From Methanocella_A sp963792125 (GTDB taxonomy: Archaea; Halobacteriota; Methanocellia; Methanocellales; Methanocellaceae): 64,000 bases of DNA. This document shows, in pieces, positions 53,646 to 62,301 of the stretch. Each line of letters opens with the position of its first letter. Position 1 is the stretch's first letter. Location: assembly GCA_963792125.1 (NCBI GenBank), contig CAWBVA010000004.1, forward strand, positions 168,646 through 232,645, read 5' to 3'. The notes under the pieces were generated by a model. It did not search any database, was not told the DNA's origin, and saw nothing but the letters and a program-made list of their open reading frames with translations. The translations under genes were made by a program, and so were the position numbers.

Positions 53646-55234
53646 ATGAAGAAACTGAACAACTTTAGCATTTTCGCAGCGTTAAGCATCGCTGTCATCG
53701 TGACAATGCTTTGCTCGACGCTGTTTGTCGGCGTGGCCGGTGCCCAGCTGTACCCCATGCCGATGCCTTTCGGTTACGGGGGCTACGGTTACCCGGCTTC
53801 GACGGATACTACGGCATGCCTTTCGGCATGCCCGCGTTCGGAAGTCCGCTGATGCCTTATGGCATACCATCGTATGCAGCCCGATGCCTTATAGCGCACC
53901 ATCGTATGCAGGCCAGCAGACACAGGTTCCTTACAGCCAGCCAGTATCCGCAGGAGGCTCCGCTAACATTCTCACGATCCCCGGACTCGAGGGCCTGACG
54001 GGCTTCATGCCGGGAGAGAACAAGCTCAGTCTCGCGGTCATTCCGGTGACCCAGCAGAATAACCAGCTGGGCTTCCAGGTGATAGGGGTCGCCATCTCGA
54101 GCCCCGGCAGCAGCCAGGCAGCAGTGTATTCGCTGAGCACTCCGCTGGCGGGCGTGATCGATCCGACGCAGAATACGCTGCAAGTAGACCTCTCGAACCT
54201 GGCGAATGGCATCGACCAGGCCGGTTACATATCGAGTGACCAGGTCTACAGCACGATCCGGTCCAGCCCCAAGGTCATCGTGATCGATGTAGACATGACC
54301 TACCAGGGTGCGCAGGGCACACAGACGATCTTCAACGTGAACAGCGTCGCCATCATTCCGCCTGACGGCAAGATGCAGGCGTTCTCGATGCAGCAGCCCA
54401 CGCAGCTCATCATCGACGCGCAGAGCATGCGCATCTACATGGTCGCGTTCCCGCAGATGATCAGTACGTTCGTCAACTACTACGGTGCGTCCTACCCGCA
54501 GGTGCTGCCGATCATCTTCGCGCAGCCCATACCGATCCTGGCGCCGGTCTTCGTGCCGTTCCTGGAGCCGTTCCCGATCTTCTTCACGAGTTTCGTCTCG
54601 TTCAACCCGTTCTTCTTCGGGGACGGATTCGTGTCGTTCTTCAACCGGGCGAGCTTCCACGGGAACTTCCCGATACACGACCGTGACTTCGGCGTCCGGG
54701 CGTTCAACCAGTTCGCGGGGGCCAGAGGGATAGGCACGGCCGGCATTACTCAAGGCATTGCACAGGGTGGCAGGTTTGCGCAGCCTGCCGGTGTCCAGGC
54801 GACCAGTCTGGCTAACGTCGGTGCACAGGGCGGCAGGTTTGCGCAGCCTTCCGGCTTAGCCAGTGCCCTTGCGCCAGGGGTTTCAGCCACCAGTGGCGCC
54901 GGAACGCAATCCGGCTTAGCCAATGTCCGTGCGCCAGGAGTTTCGATTGGCAGCGGCACAGGCATACCATCCTTAGGGGCAGCAAGTGGCTTTGCTAACG
55001 TCCGCGCTCCCGGCGTGTCGATCGGCAGTGGCGCAGGAACGCAGTCTGGCTTCGCCAACGTCCGTGCGCCGGGTGTGTCGATCGGCAGCGGTGCGGGCAT
55101 TCCGTCCATCACGACGGGCAGCACGCCCTCGTTCGGCGGCCTCGGCGGCGGCATCAGTGGCCTGGGCGGCGCCTGGCATGAGCGGCCTGGGTGGTGGCGG
55201 TGGCGTACGCATCGGCGGAGGTGGCCGAAGGTAA
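53646..55234 (+). CDS. Secreted low-complexity protein A: globular domain plus Gly/Ser/Ala repeat tail (frameshifted)
   Basis: ATG 53646 follows GGGGTGG. Signal peptide (IAVIVTMLCSTLFVGVAGAQ), then a Pro/Tyr/Gly stretch (MPFGYGGYGYP, MPYGIPSYA), a globular domain of about 170 residues (ILTIPGLEGLTGFMPGENK, SLAVIPVTQQNNQLGFQVIG, IDPTQNTLQVDLSNLANGI, FNVNSVAIIPPDGKMQAFSM), a hydrophobic Pro/Phe segment (PILAPVFVPFLEPFPIFF), and a tail repeating ANVRAPGVSIGSGAG and ending GLGGGGGVRIGGGGRR. Frames change near 53800, 53880 and 55170. Paralogue of protein I at 62302. No known domain recognised. Probably exported and cell-surface or matrix-bound; the tail would be flexible or solenoid-like. Confidence 0.7.
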
Positions 55235-55257
55235 ATCTACAGGAATCAGGAGCTGAT

Positions 55258-55600
55258 ATGAAAATCAAACACATGTATGCATGTGTGGCCAGGGCGTTCC
55301 TGGCCACATTGCTGGTAGCGGCTATGGTATTAGCAGTGCTTTCCGGGACTGTGGCCTGGATAATATTGCGGATTAAACGCCGGAATCATAACGGCGCCCG
55401 TCGCTCTAGTAGGCCCGGGCACGGCCATGGCGAGCGCCGGCGGGGTTACCGCATGTGCCGGCCCTGCTGGCGCAATTGCAAGCGCCGGGGGCGTCACGGC
55501 AGGTGCGAGCACTCTGTTTCCAGTCGCATTCGCGGGACCAGCGACTCCCTTTTCCACGTGCTATGGCCCCGTCCTGCCAGTACGAGCCCTTGATCGGTGA
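55258..55600 (+). CDS. Secreted low-complexity protein B (small, frameshifted)
   Basis: AGGAG lies eight bases before ATG 55258, 24 bases after protein A, so the two share an operon. Signal peptide: ARAFLATLLVAAMVLAVLSG. After a shift near 55350 the mature part is Ala/Gly/Val-rich with a repeated SAGGVTACAGPAG and SAGGVTAGAS, ending VAFAGPATPFSTCYGPVLP. Two cysteines could pair. No family recognised. The unshifted frame gives an Arg-rich sequence of no pattern, which supports the shift. Confidence 0.5.
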
Positions 55601-55787
55601 CTGGCCTTTTTTTATTTTACCAATCGAAAATGCAGACATCTGTTGTCAGTCTTGAAACCCCTTGCGAATTAATGAAACTCGATATGGTCACATTCCGGCT
55701 TTATTGTTAAAACGATTTGAAATTATTATAATCCTGCATGATTTCTATCAAAATAAGATGAAATTACTGGGCAGGGGTGAAATTTAG

Positions 55788-56525
55788 ATGATTGGTCATA
55801 AACACAGTGCATTCATTATTCTGGCAGTTGCCGCTATTATATGCACGATTATTTTATTCGTCACGGTCATAGCGGTAAGCCAGACGGCATTAAACTACGT
55901 TGATCCGGCTACCGGTAAGAGCGTATCCTACCTGAGTGCCGGGGGCAATACGATCTACACAGTCACGGATCCGGCGACAGGACAGACACAGACCTCTAGT
56001 AGGCAGCCCGCCTCCGGGCATATCTCCGCCACCGGGCGTCGCCCAGATGGGCACTCCGGCGATAGGTGTCGGTGCTCCTGCGGTCAGCATAGGCTCGCCC
56101 GCCATTAGTACCGGCACTCCTGCAGTAGGGACACCCGGCACGGCAATAAGTCAGGGCGGCTCAGCGACAGGCGTCGGCGGATCGGCAATAGGCATCGGCG
56201 GATCGGCGATCGGGGCTCCCGGCGCAGCCGTGAGTCAGGGCGGCTTAGCCACTGGCATCGGCGGATCGGCCGTGAGTCAGGGCGGTTCTGCGATCGGGGC
56301 GGCGGATCGGCCGTGAGTCAGGGCGGCACGGCTACCGGTATCGGCGGATCGGCAACAAGCACAGGCGGCGGCCCGGCGATCGCTGGCGGCGGCTCCGCGA
56401 TCAGCGGAGGCAGCCTGGAAACAACGCAAGCGGGAGTACCTGCAACTCAAGTGTCTACCCAGATGTCTCCCGGAGTAATGAACGTGACAACTCCGGCAGG
56501 GACGACAGTACTGTCCGCAAGATAA
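55788..56525 (+). CDS. Secreted low-complexity protein C with GGSAxG repeats (frameshifted)
   Basis: ATG 55788 begins an N-terminal hydrophobic helix (FIILAVAAIICTIILFVTVI). A short head (LNYVDPATGKSVSYL, YTVTDPATGQTQT) resembles a bead with internal repeats. After a shift near 55990 the chain is a repeat of five- to ten-residue words: MGTPAIGVGAPAVSIGSPAI, TGVGGSAIGIGGSAIG, AAVSQGGLATGIGGSAV. A second shift near 56300 leads to the end QMSPGVMNVTTPAGTTVLS. Membrane-anchored or cleaved; likely extracellular. The downstream gap 56526-56882 holds AT-rich DNA shared with gene E's upstream region and no convincing gene. Confidence 0.6.
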
Positions 56526-56734
56526 AAAGGTCCTCTCCGGGCCCTGTGGCAGGGCTATGAATGACACGGGAGATCAACGTCAACTCACGCCACCAACGGC
56601 CAGATGACAGACATCCAGGGCGGCGTTGACTCCCGTACTTTTTTCAGATATCATTAGTAATACCAGGGTATGTATCTGTCTCGATCGCACGATACTGGGT
56701 GAGTTAGCAATTACAAAACCTGATATTAACAGTG

Positions 56735-56882
56735 TATTAGTTATAATTGGCTTTATTTTAACCTCATTTGATAAAATTATCAACATGGTTGCTTTTTTAA
56801 CGAAACCGACATCGTATTACTTTTATTATCATATTATATTTTGGTTAATATTATGTATGCTCATATGACTGATATTCGGTGA
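56735..56882 (+). repeat. Duplicated upstream region, copy 1 (gene D)
   Basis: AT-rich DNA with TTTTAACCTCATTTGATAAA, GGTTGCTTTTTTAACNAAAC and GACTGATATTCGGTGAATGA just before gene D. The same words in the same order precede gene E at 57553-57700. It must contain the shared promoter. Confidence 0.75.
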
Positions 56883-57386
56883 ATGAACATGATCAGACCT
56901 GATAGATTGAGGTACATGACTGGTATAATGCTCACTATCGCATTATCGCTGGTTTGCATTGCGTTAGTTACAGGGAGTGCTGCGGCACAAGTAATCGGTG
57001 GTGCCGGTCAGGGTATCGGCGGCTCGGCTTCACAGCTGGGTGGCATCGGCACGGTCGTTGGCGGTGCTGGCCAGGGTATCGGCGGCTCGGCGACAGGCTT
57101 TGGCGGATTTGGCGGGCCGGTCGTTGGCGGTGCTGGCCAGGGTATCGGCGGCAGCGCCTCGCAGCTGGGTGGCATCGGCACTGTAGTCGGTGGTGCTGGC
57201 CAGGGTATCGGCGGCTCGGCGACAGGCTTCGGTGGATTTGGCGGGCCGGTCATCGGTGGTGCTGGCCAGGGTATCGGCGGCAGTGCTTTCCAGCAGGGCG
57301 GTATTGGCACGGTCGTTGGCGGTGCTGGCCAGGGTATCGGCGGCAGTGCATTCGGAGGGTTCGCACAACCCTACTACTACTGGTAA
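56883..57386 (+). CDS. Secreted GGAGQG-repeat protein D
   Basis: An intact 167-residue protein. Signal peptide: MTGIMLTIALSLVCIALVTG then SAAAQ. The mature chain is a tandem array of 21-22-residue units, each starting GGAGQGIGGSA and ending GIGTVV or FGGPVV (for example GGAGQGIGGSATGFGGFGGP). Two units form a 43-residue super-repeat, present two and a half times. The end is FGGFAQPYYYW. The strict spacing suggests a beta-solenoid or extended fibre, unlike random Gly-rich linkers. No known family. Upstream DNA and the signal peptide are copied in gene E. Confidence 0.75.
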   Translation: MNMIRPDRLRYMTGIMLTIALSLVCIALVTGSAAAQVIGGAGQGIGGSASQLGGIGTVVGGAGQGIGGSATGFGGFGGPVVGGAGQGIGGSASQLGGIGTVVGGAGQGIGGSATGFGGFGGPVIGGAGQGIGGSAFQQGGIGTVVGGAGQGIGGSAFGGFAQPYYYW

Positions 57387-57552
57387 ACAAACCTGTAGCA
57401 TACTGCTATTAAGTGGCTGCCGGCTGTTGTGGCAGGAGTTGCCATTGACAGCCATTTTTTCTCTTCCTGGACTTTTCTCTTATCCCGGAATATTTTACCC
57501 CGCTGTATCATTGGCTTGAATAATTTACCACAGGGACTATAAAGAGCCGTTT

Positions 57553-57700
57553 ATTAGTTTTAATTGGCTATATTTTAACCTCATTTGATAAAATTGCCAG
57601 CCTGGTTGCTTTTTTAACTAAACCGACAGCGTAATACTTTTATTATCAGATTATTTTTTGGTTAAAGTTATCAACGGTCGAAATGACTGATATTCGGTGA
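57553..57700 (+). repeat. Duplicated upstream region, copy 2 (gene E)
   Basis: Second copy of the AT-rich leader described at 56735-56882, followed by a signal-peptide region with the same DNA sequence over about 100 bases. The 57387-57552 part of the gap is unique, Pro/Tyr-poor DNA with no gene. Confidence 0.75.
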
Positions 57701-58601
57701 ATGAACATGATCAGACCTGATAGATTGAGGTACATGACTGGTATAATGCTCACTATCGCATTATCGCTGGTTTGCATTGCGTTAGTTACAGGGAGTGCTG
57801 CGGCACAAGTAATCGGTGGTGCCGGCCAGGGTGTAGGCGGAGCGGCCACGCAGCAGGGCGGCATTGGCACAGTAGTCGGTGGTGCTGGCCAGGGTCTCGG
57901 CGGCGCTGCGACAGGCACGGGCGCAGGCGGGCCTGTCGTCGGTGGTGCCGGTCAGGGTCTCGGCGGTGCGGCTACGCAGCAGGGTGGCATTGGCACTGTA
58001 GTCGGCGGAGCCGGACAGGGTCTCGGCGGTGCGGCGACAGGGACCGGCGGAGTGGGTGGCTTCCCGGTCGTTGGCGGAGCCGGTCAGGGCATCGGTGGCG
58101 CGGCTACGCAGCAGGGTGGCATTGGCACTGTAGTTGGCGGAGCCGGACAGGGCTCGGCGGTGCGGCGACAGGCATTGGCGCAGGCGGGCCGGTCGTCGGT
58201 GGTGCGGGTCAGGGTCTCGGTGGAGCTGCCGCGCAGCAGGGCGGCATTGGCACAGTAGTCGGTGGTGCCGGTCAGGGTCTCGGCGGTGCGGCGACAGGGA
58301 CGGGCGGAGTAGGCGGCTTCCCGGTTGTCGGTGGTGCGGGCCAGGGCATCGGCGGCTTCGCCCAGCAGCAGGGCGGCATTGGTACGGTCGTTGGTGGTGC
58401 GGGTCAGGGTCTCGGCGGCGCGGCGACAGGCTGGGGCGCAGGCGGGCCAGTCGTGGTGGTGCCGGTCAGGGTCTCGGCGGTGGCGCTCTGCAGCAGGGCG
58501 GCATTGGCACAGTAGTCGGTGGCGCCGGTCAGGGTCTCGGCGGTGCGGCGACAGGAACGGGCGGAGCACCTGCCCCGGTCACCCTCGTCAGAAGGAGGTA
58601 A
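57701..58601 (+). CDS. Secreted GGAGQG-repeat protein E (frameshifted)
   Basis: Same signal peptide as D. The mature chain of about 265 residues repeats GGAGQGLGGAATQQGGIGTV and GGAGQGLGGAATGTGAGGPV in alternation. The frame changes near 58150 and 58455, after which the same repeat resumes, so the shifts are probably errors in a GC-rich repeat. The end is GAPAPVTLVRRR. D uses Ser where E uses Ala (GGSAS against GGAAT), so the two have diverged while keeping the word length. Presumed extracellular. Confidence 0.65.
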
Positions 58602-59082
58602 GTCCAACGCCTGGCCGCTGCAGCGGCACAGTTGGCCCTCAGCGGCCAGGCATATCTTTTTATCCGTATCTTCCCGTTTTCTGATTTACCGTCTGGGTTG
58701 CCAGATGTGGATTGAGCGACAAAAACATTGACCTGCGGGATTATTTATTATCGCCGGTACGTATTCGTCAGTGACCGGCGTCTACGTGATACAGATCATC
58801 GGTATGCGAGCGAGACGCTGGCAGCATAGTAATTAGCATATCATGAACGCAAGGCAGGCAGTCCAATACCACAGATCAATGAATGCATAATATAAAAACC
58901 CCGGTTCGATCAGGCATATTTTGACTTATCAATTTATATGAAGGCCATTTTAGTGTTATTTTAAGCTTTTACTCTCATTTTGAACCTGATACGATTAAAT
59001 CGGCATGATTTACAGCTTGATTATTATATAATCAGGATAATATTAAGTATTAATTTAGTAAACCAGCATCATGGTGATATGA

Positions 59083-60048
59083 TTGTATCGACTTGATGTG
59101 AAGCGTGTTACAGGGAATCTGACGCGTCTGATTATCTCACTGACAGTTCTATCGGTCAGTCTGTTTTTAATTGTCGGATTTGCTAACGCCCAGGTCGTTG
59201 GCGGTGCCGGTCAGGGTCTCGGCGGCTTAGCCCAGCAGAAAGGCGGCATTGGTACGGTCGTCGGCGGTGCGGGTCAGGGTCTCGGCGGCGCAGCGAGAGC
59301 GCTTCCGGGACAGACAGCCTTCCCGGTCGTTGGCGGTGCTGGTCAGGGCATCGGCGGTGGCGCCCAACAGTTTGGTGGCATCGGTACGGTCGTTGGCGGT
59401 GCGGGTCAGGGTCTCGGCGGCGCTGCGACAGGCGGCGGAGCCGGCCTCGTAGGCGGACCCGCTGTCGGCGGTGCGGGCCAGGGCATTGGCGGTGGCGCCC
59501 AGCAGTGGGGCAGCATCGGTACGGTTACCGGTGGCGCGGGTCAGGGTATCGGTGGCGCTGGCGGCGGACTTGGCGGCGGCGGTGTCGGTGGTGCCGGCCA
59601 GGGTATTGGCGGTGGCGCCCAGCAGTGGGGCAGCATCGGTACGGTTACCGGTGGTGCCGGCCAGGGTGTCGGAGGTGCCGGTGGTGGCGGCGGTGCAGGC
59701 GGTGCCGGTCAGGGTATCGGCGGCGGTGCCCAGCAGTGGGGCAGCATCGGTACGGTTACCGGTGGAGCCGGTCAGGGCGTCGGAGGCGCAGGCGGAGCAG
59801 GCGGAACTGGCGGTGCAGGCCAGGGCGTCGGCGGCGGTGCCCAGCAGTGGGGCAGCATCGGTACGGTCACTGGCGGCTCGGGTCAGGGCGTCGGCGGCAG
59901 CGCCGTCGGGCCGGGCGGCATTGCTGGTATGGCCGGTCCCAGTATAGGTGGTGCGGGCCAGGGTATTGGCGGCGAAGCCCAGCAGTGGGGCAGCATCGGT
60001 ACGGTCACTGGCGGTGCAGGTCAGGGCGTCGGTGGTGGCGCAGCATAA
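59083..60048 (+). CDS. Secreted GGAGQG-repeat protein F
   Basis: An intact 321-residue protein from TTG 59083. Signal peptide: LIISLTVLSVSLFLIVGFAN then AQ. The array begins GGAGQGLGGLAQQKGGIGTV and passes into GGAGQGIGGGAQQWGSIGTV and TGGAGQGVGGAGG. A Trp recurs in five QQWGSIGTVTGG units at regular spacing, which would line up on one face of a solenoid. The end is GGAGQGVGGGAA, with no anchor. Intact reading over nearly 1 kb of repeat shows selection to keep the frame. The 58602-59082 gap before it is AT-rich promoter DNA with no gene. Confidence 0.75.
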   Translation: MYRLDVKRVTGNLTRLIISLTVLSVSLFLIVGFANAQVVGGAGQGLGGLAQQKGGIGTVVGGAGQGLGGAARALPGQTAFPVVGGAGQGIGGGAQQFGGIGTVVGGAGQGLGGAATGGGAGLVGGPAVGGAGQGIGGGAQQWGSIGTVTGGAGQGIGGAGGGLGGGGVGGAGQGIGGGAQQWGSIGTVTGGAGQGVGGAGGGGGAGGAGQGIGGGAQQWGSIGTVTGGAGQGVGGAGGAGGTGGAGQGVGGGAQQWGSIGTVTGGSGQGVGGSAVGPGGIAGMAGPSIGGAGQGIGGEAQQWGSIGTVTGGAGQGVGGGAA

Positions 60049-60122
60049 ACAGACGAGAATGCCGGGTATCCATTATCCGGCATTTTTAGTTTGTGAATAT
60101 ACAGGCATAAGGGAGGATGTAA

Positions 60123-60484
60123 ATGGGATTTTTTAACATGGGGTCAATGCGGAAATATTCGATGATGGCTGTTACACTATTGATTGCCGCTTTACTGGCG
60201 TGCGGAATCGCGGGTACGGCAAATGCGCAAGTCAGCGTTGTGTCCAGCGGCGGGTCTGTCGCGGCGACAGGTCCGGCGGATCTTTCATAAGTTCGGGTTC
60301 ACCCTTTATCGGAGGCGGCACGTCCTTTGTTGGCAGCGGATTTGCACCGGACAGGATGGTGTGCTATCAAGACCCCTTCGGGAGGTTAATCTGCGAACGG
60401 GCTTCGCCGTACGGCTATGATTACCCGAATGTCCTGTACAGGACTCCGGGCTCCGTCGTCATTCAGAGCGGCGTATACGCATAA
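60123..60484 (+). CDS. Small secreted protein G (frameshifted)
   Basis: ATG 60123 opens a signal peptide (MAVTLLIAALLACGIAGTAN then AQ). After a shift near 60265 the mature part reads SGGSFISSGSPFIGGGTSF then MVCYQDPFGRLICERASPYG, YDYPNVLYRTPGSVVIQSGV. It has a Ser/Gly head and a compact aromatic tail with two Cys that could pair. It lies 74 bases after F and is likely in the same transcript. Unlike its neighbours it lacks long repeats, so it could be a cap, adaptor or chaperone for them; this is speculation. Confidence 0.5.
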
Positions 60485-60720
60485 GCGACGGAAAATGTAA
60501 ATGATGGATGTGCCTGCAGATATACCCGGGATATGGCAGGCACTCGCTCCATTAAAAATCGGCCCGTAGATATATTCGTTCGGCCACGAATCAGACTCCT
60601 TTGCTTAATATGGGTCAGTATATGAGTTTATTTTTTATTTATTTATTCATACCAGGCAAAATTAAAAAATAATTTATTATAGTTTATATTTATGCTGGAT
60701 ATCTATAATACTGGTATAAA

Positions 60721-61858
60721 ATGGAAACTGGTGGAATACGTCAGCGTGCAAATAAAATATGGCTCTTATTAAAGAGCAATAATAAATTGATTAGTACTGT
60801 ATTAGTACTATCAATCATCGGTATCTTTCTAATAAGCTGCATTTCAACATGCAGCGCGGCTAACGGCAAGGGCGGTCCCGATGTCGGTGGTGCCGGTCAG
60901 GGCACCAAAGGTGTCGGCTTCGGCGGGAGCAGCTTCGGCGGCGGCTTCGGCGGTCCGAGTGCTTGGTGGTGCGGGTCAGGGTATCCAGGGCGTCGGTCTC
61001 GGCGGGAGCATTTCGGCGGCGGCTTCGGCGGTCCAAGTGTCGGTGGTGCGGGTCAGGGTATCCAGGGCGTCGGCCTCGGTGGCAGCAGCTTCGGCGGCGG
61101 CACTGGCTTCAACCAGGGCACCGGGATCAGTATCCCCGGGGTGTCCGTGGGCGTCAGTTCGCCAGTGTCTCTCGGCGGCGGTAGTGGCACCATAGGCGGC
61201 CTGGGTGTCCCGATGTCGGCGGTGCGGGCAAGGGATCGAAGGCGTCGGAATAGGCGGGAGCAGCTTCGGCGGCGGCGTCGGGTACCAGCAGAGACCGGGA
61301 TCAGCATACCCGGGGTAACGATAGGTACGAGCGTGCCGGTATCACTCGGCGGCGGACATGGCGGCACTGGCGGAGGCCCGAGCGTAGGTGGTGCAGGCCA
61401 GGGTATCCAGGGCGTCGGCGTCGGCGGGAGCAGTTTCAATGGCGGAGTAGGGTATCAGCAGAGCACCGGCATCAGCATGCCCGGGGCCGGGGTGGCCATT
61501 GGCACGAGCGTGCCGGCTCCCTCGGCGGTGGCGGCGGCACAGGAGGCACAGGCGGCCCGAGTGTCGGCGGTGCGGGTCAGGGTATCCAGGGCGTAGGTCT
61601 CGGTGGCAGCAGCTTCGGCGGCGGCTTCGGCGGTCCCAGCGTCGGCGGTGCCGGTCAGGGTATCCAGGGCGTCGGAATAGGCGGGAGCAGCTCCGGCGGC
61701 GGTGGCGGCGGTCCCAATGTCGGTGCGGCAGGCCAGGGTATCCAGGGCGTAGGCATCGGCGGGAGCAGCTTGGCGGCGGCGTCGGGTACCAACAGAGCAC
61801 CGGGATCACCATTCCGGGCGTATCGATTGGCTCCAGCACTCCTGTCGGCCTCGGCTAA
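60721..61858 (+). CDS. Secreted GGAGQGIQG-repeat protein H (frameshifted)
   Basis: ATG 60721; an N-terminal helix LISTVLVLSIIGIFLISCIS with a Cys that may act as lipid site, then SAANGKGG. Repeats are longer: VGGAGQGIQGVGLGGSSFGG, then STGISIPGVSVGVSSPVSL. Frames change near 60960, 61020, 61210, 61290, 61510 and 61770; each time the same repeat resumes, ending STGITIPGVSIGSSTPVGLG. The TGISIPGVSVG words recall APGVSIGSG of protein A, so the two share ancestry or exchange repeats. Presumed extracellular. The gap 61859-62301 holds only CACAGAG remnants. Confidence 0.6.
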
Positions 61859-61939
61859 TCAAGCCCCCTTAAGACCCGGCAGCCCTGTATGGACAAACAT
61901 AGCATCCATGCAAGGATGCCGGGTCAAATTTTTAAAGCA

Positions 61940-62085
61940 ATAACCTCTGTACCTTGTGGTCATCGTGTCAGGTGCCGGCTTCTTAGCGTTCAAAACATTT
62001 CACGAATGACTATAACCAGTGGAATCTGAACTCTGTGTTGAATACCTTATCAGTTTAATCAACATTTCACCAATGACTATACATA
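61940..62085. repeat. CACAGAG-type element remnant
   Basis: Pieces ACCTCTGTACCTTGTGG and AACTCTGTGTTGAATACC with CAACATTTCACCAATGACTA. The latter part (62034-62083) repeats 27142-27189 nearly base for base. A short direct repeat (CATTTCACGAATGACTATA and CATTTCACCAATGACTATA) is 60-odd bases apart. No gene. Confidence 0.6.
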
Positions 62086-62301
62086 GCGACCTCTGTATGG
62101 CTTCCTGGAAAATTAATCATGGTACCACGGGCCGCCTCTGCAGATAACCATAATCATCCGTTATCAACAGCAAATATGGCATATTATTGTCGCATTGATT
62201 AAAATAATCATTTTACTTATTTTAAAATTGAAAAAACGACCATTTTAGTCTTCAATACATGATTAACGGACGTACTCTTTAACTACATCACTCCCACAAT
62301 C

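Noticed and set aside
56580..56868. Open frames on both strands in the AT-rich gap between C and D
   Set aside because: They overlap the duplicated promoter region, whose second copy does not keep the frames.
57008..57455. Pro-rich open frames on the minus strand opposite genes D, E and F
   Set aside because: They are the direct complement of the Gly codon repeats (GGN/NCC) and lack start signals or signal peptides.
58895..58920. tRNA T-loop-like GGTTCGATC
   Set aside because: No matching five-base stem on both sides and no acceptor or anticodon arms nearby.
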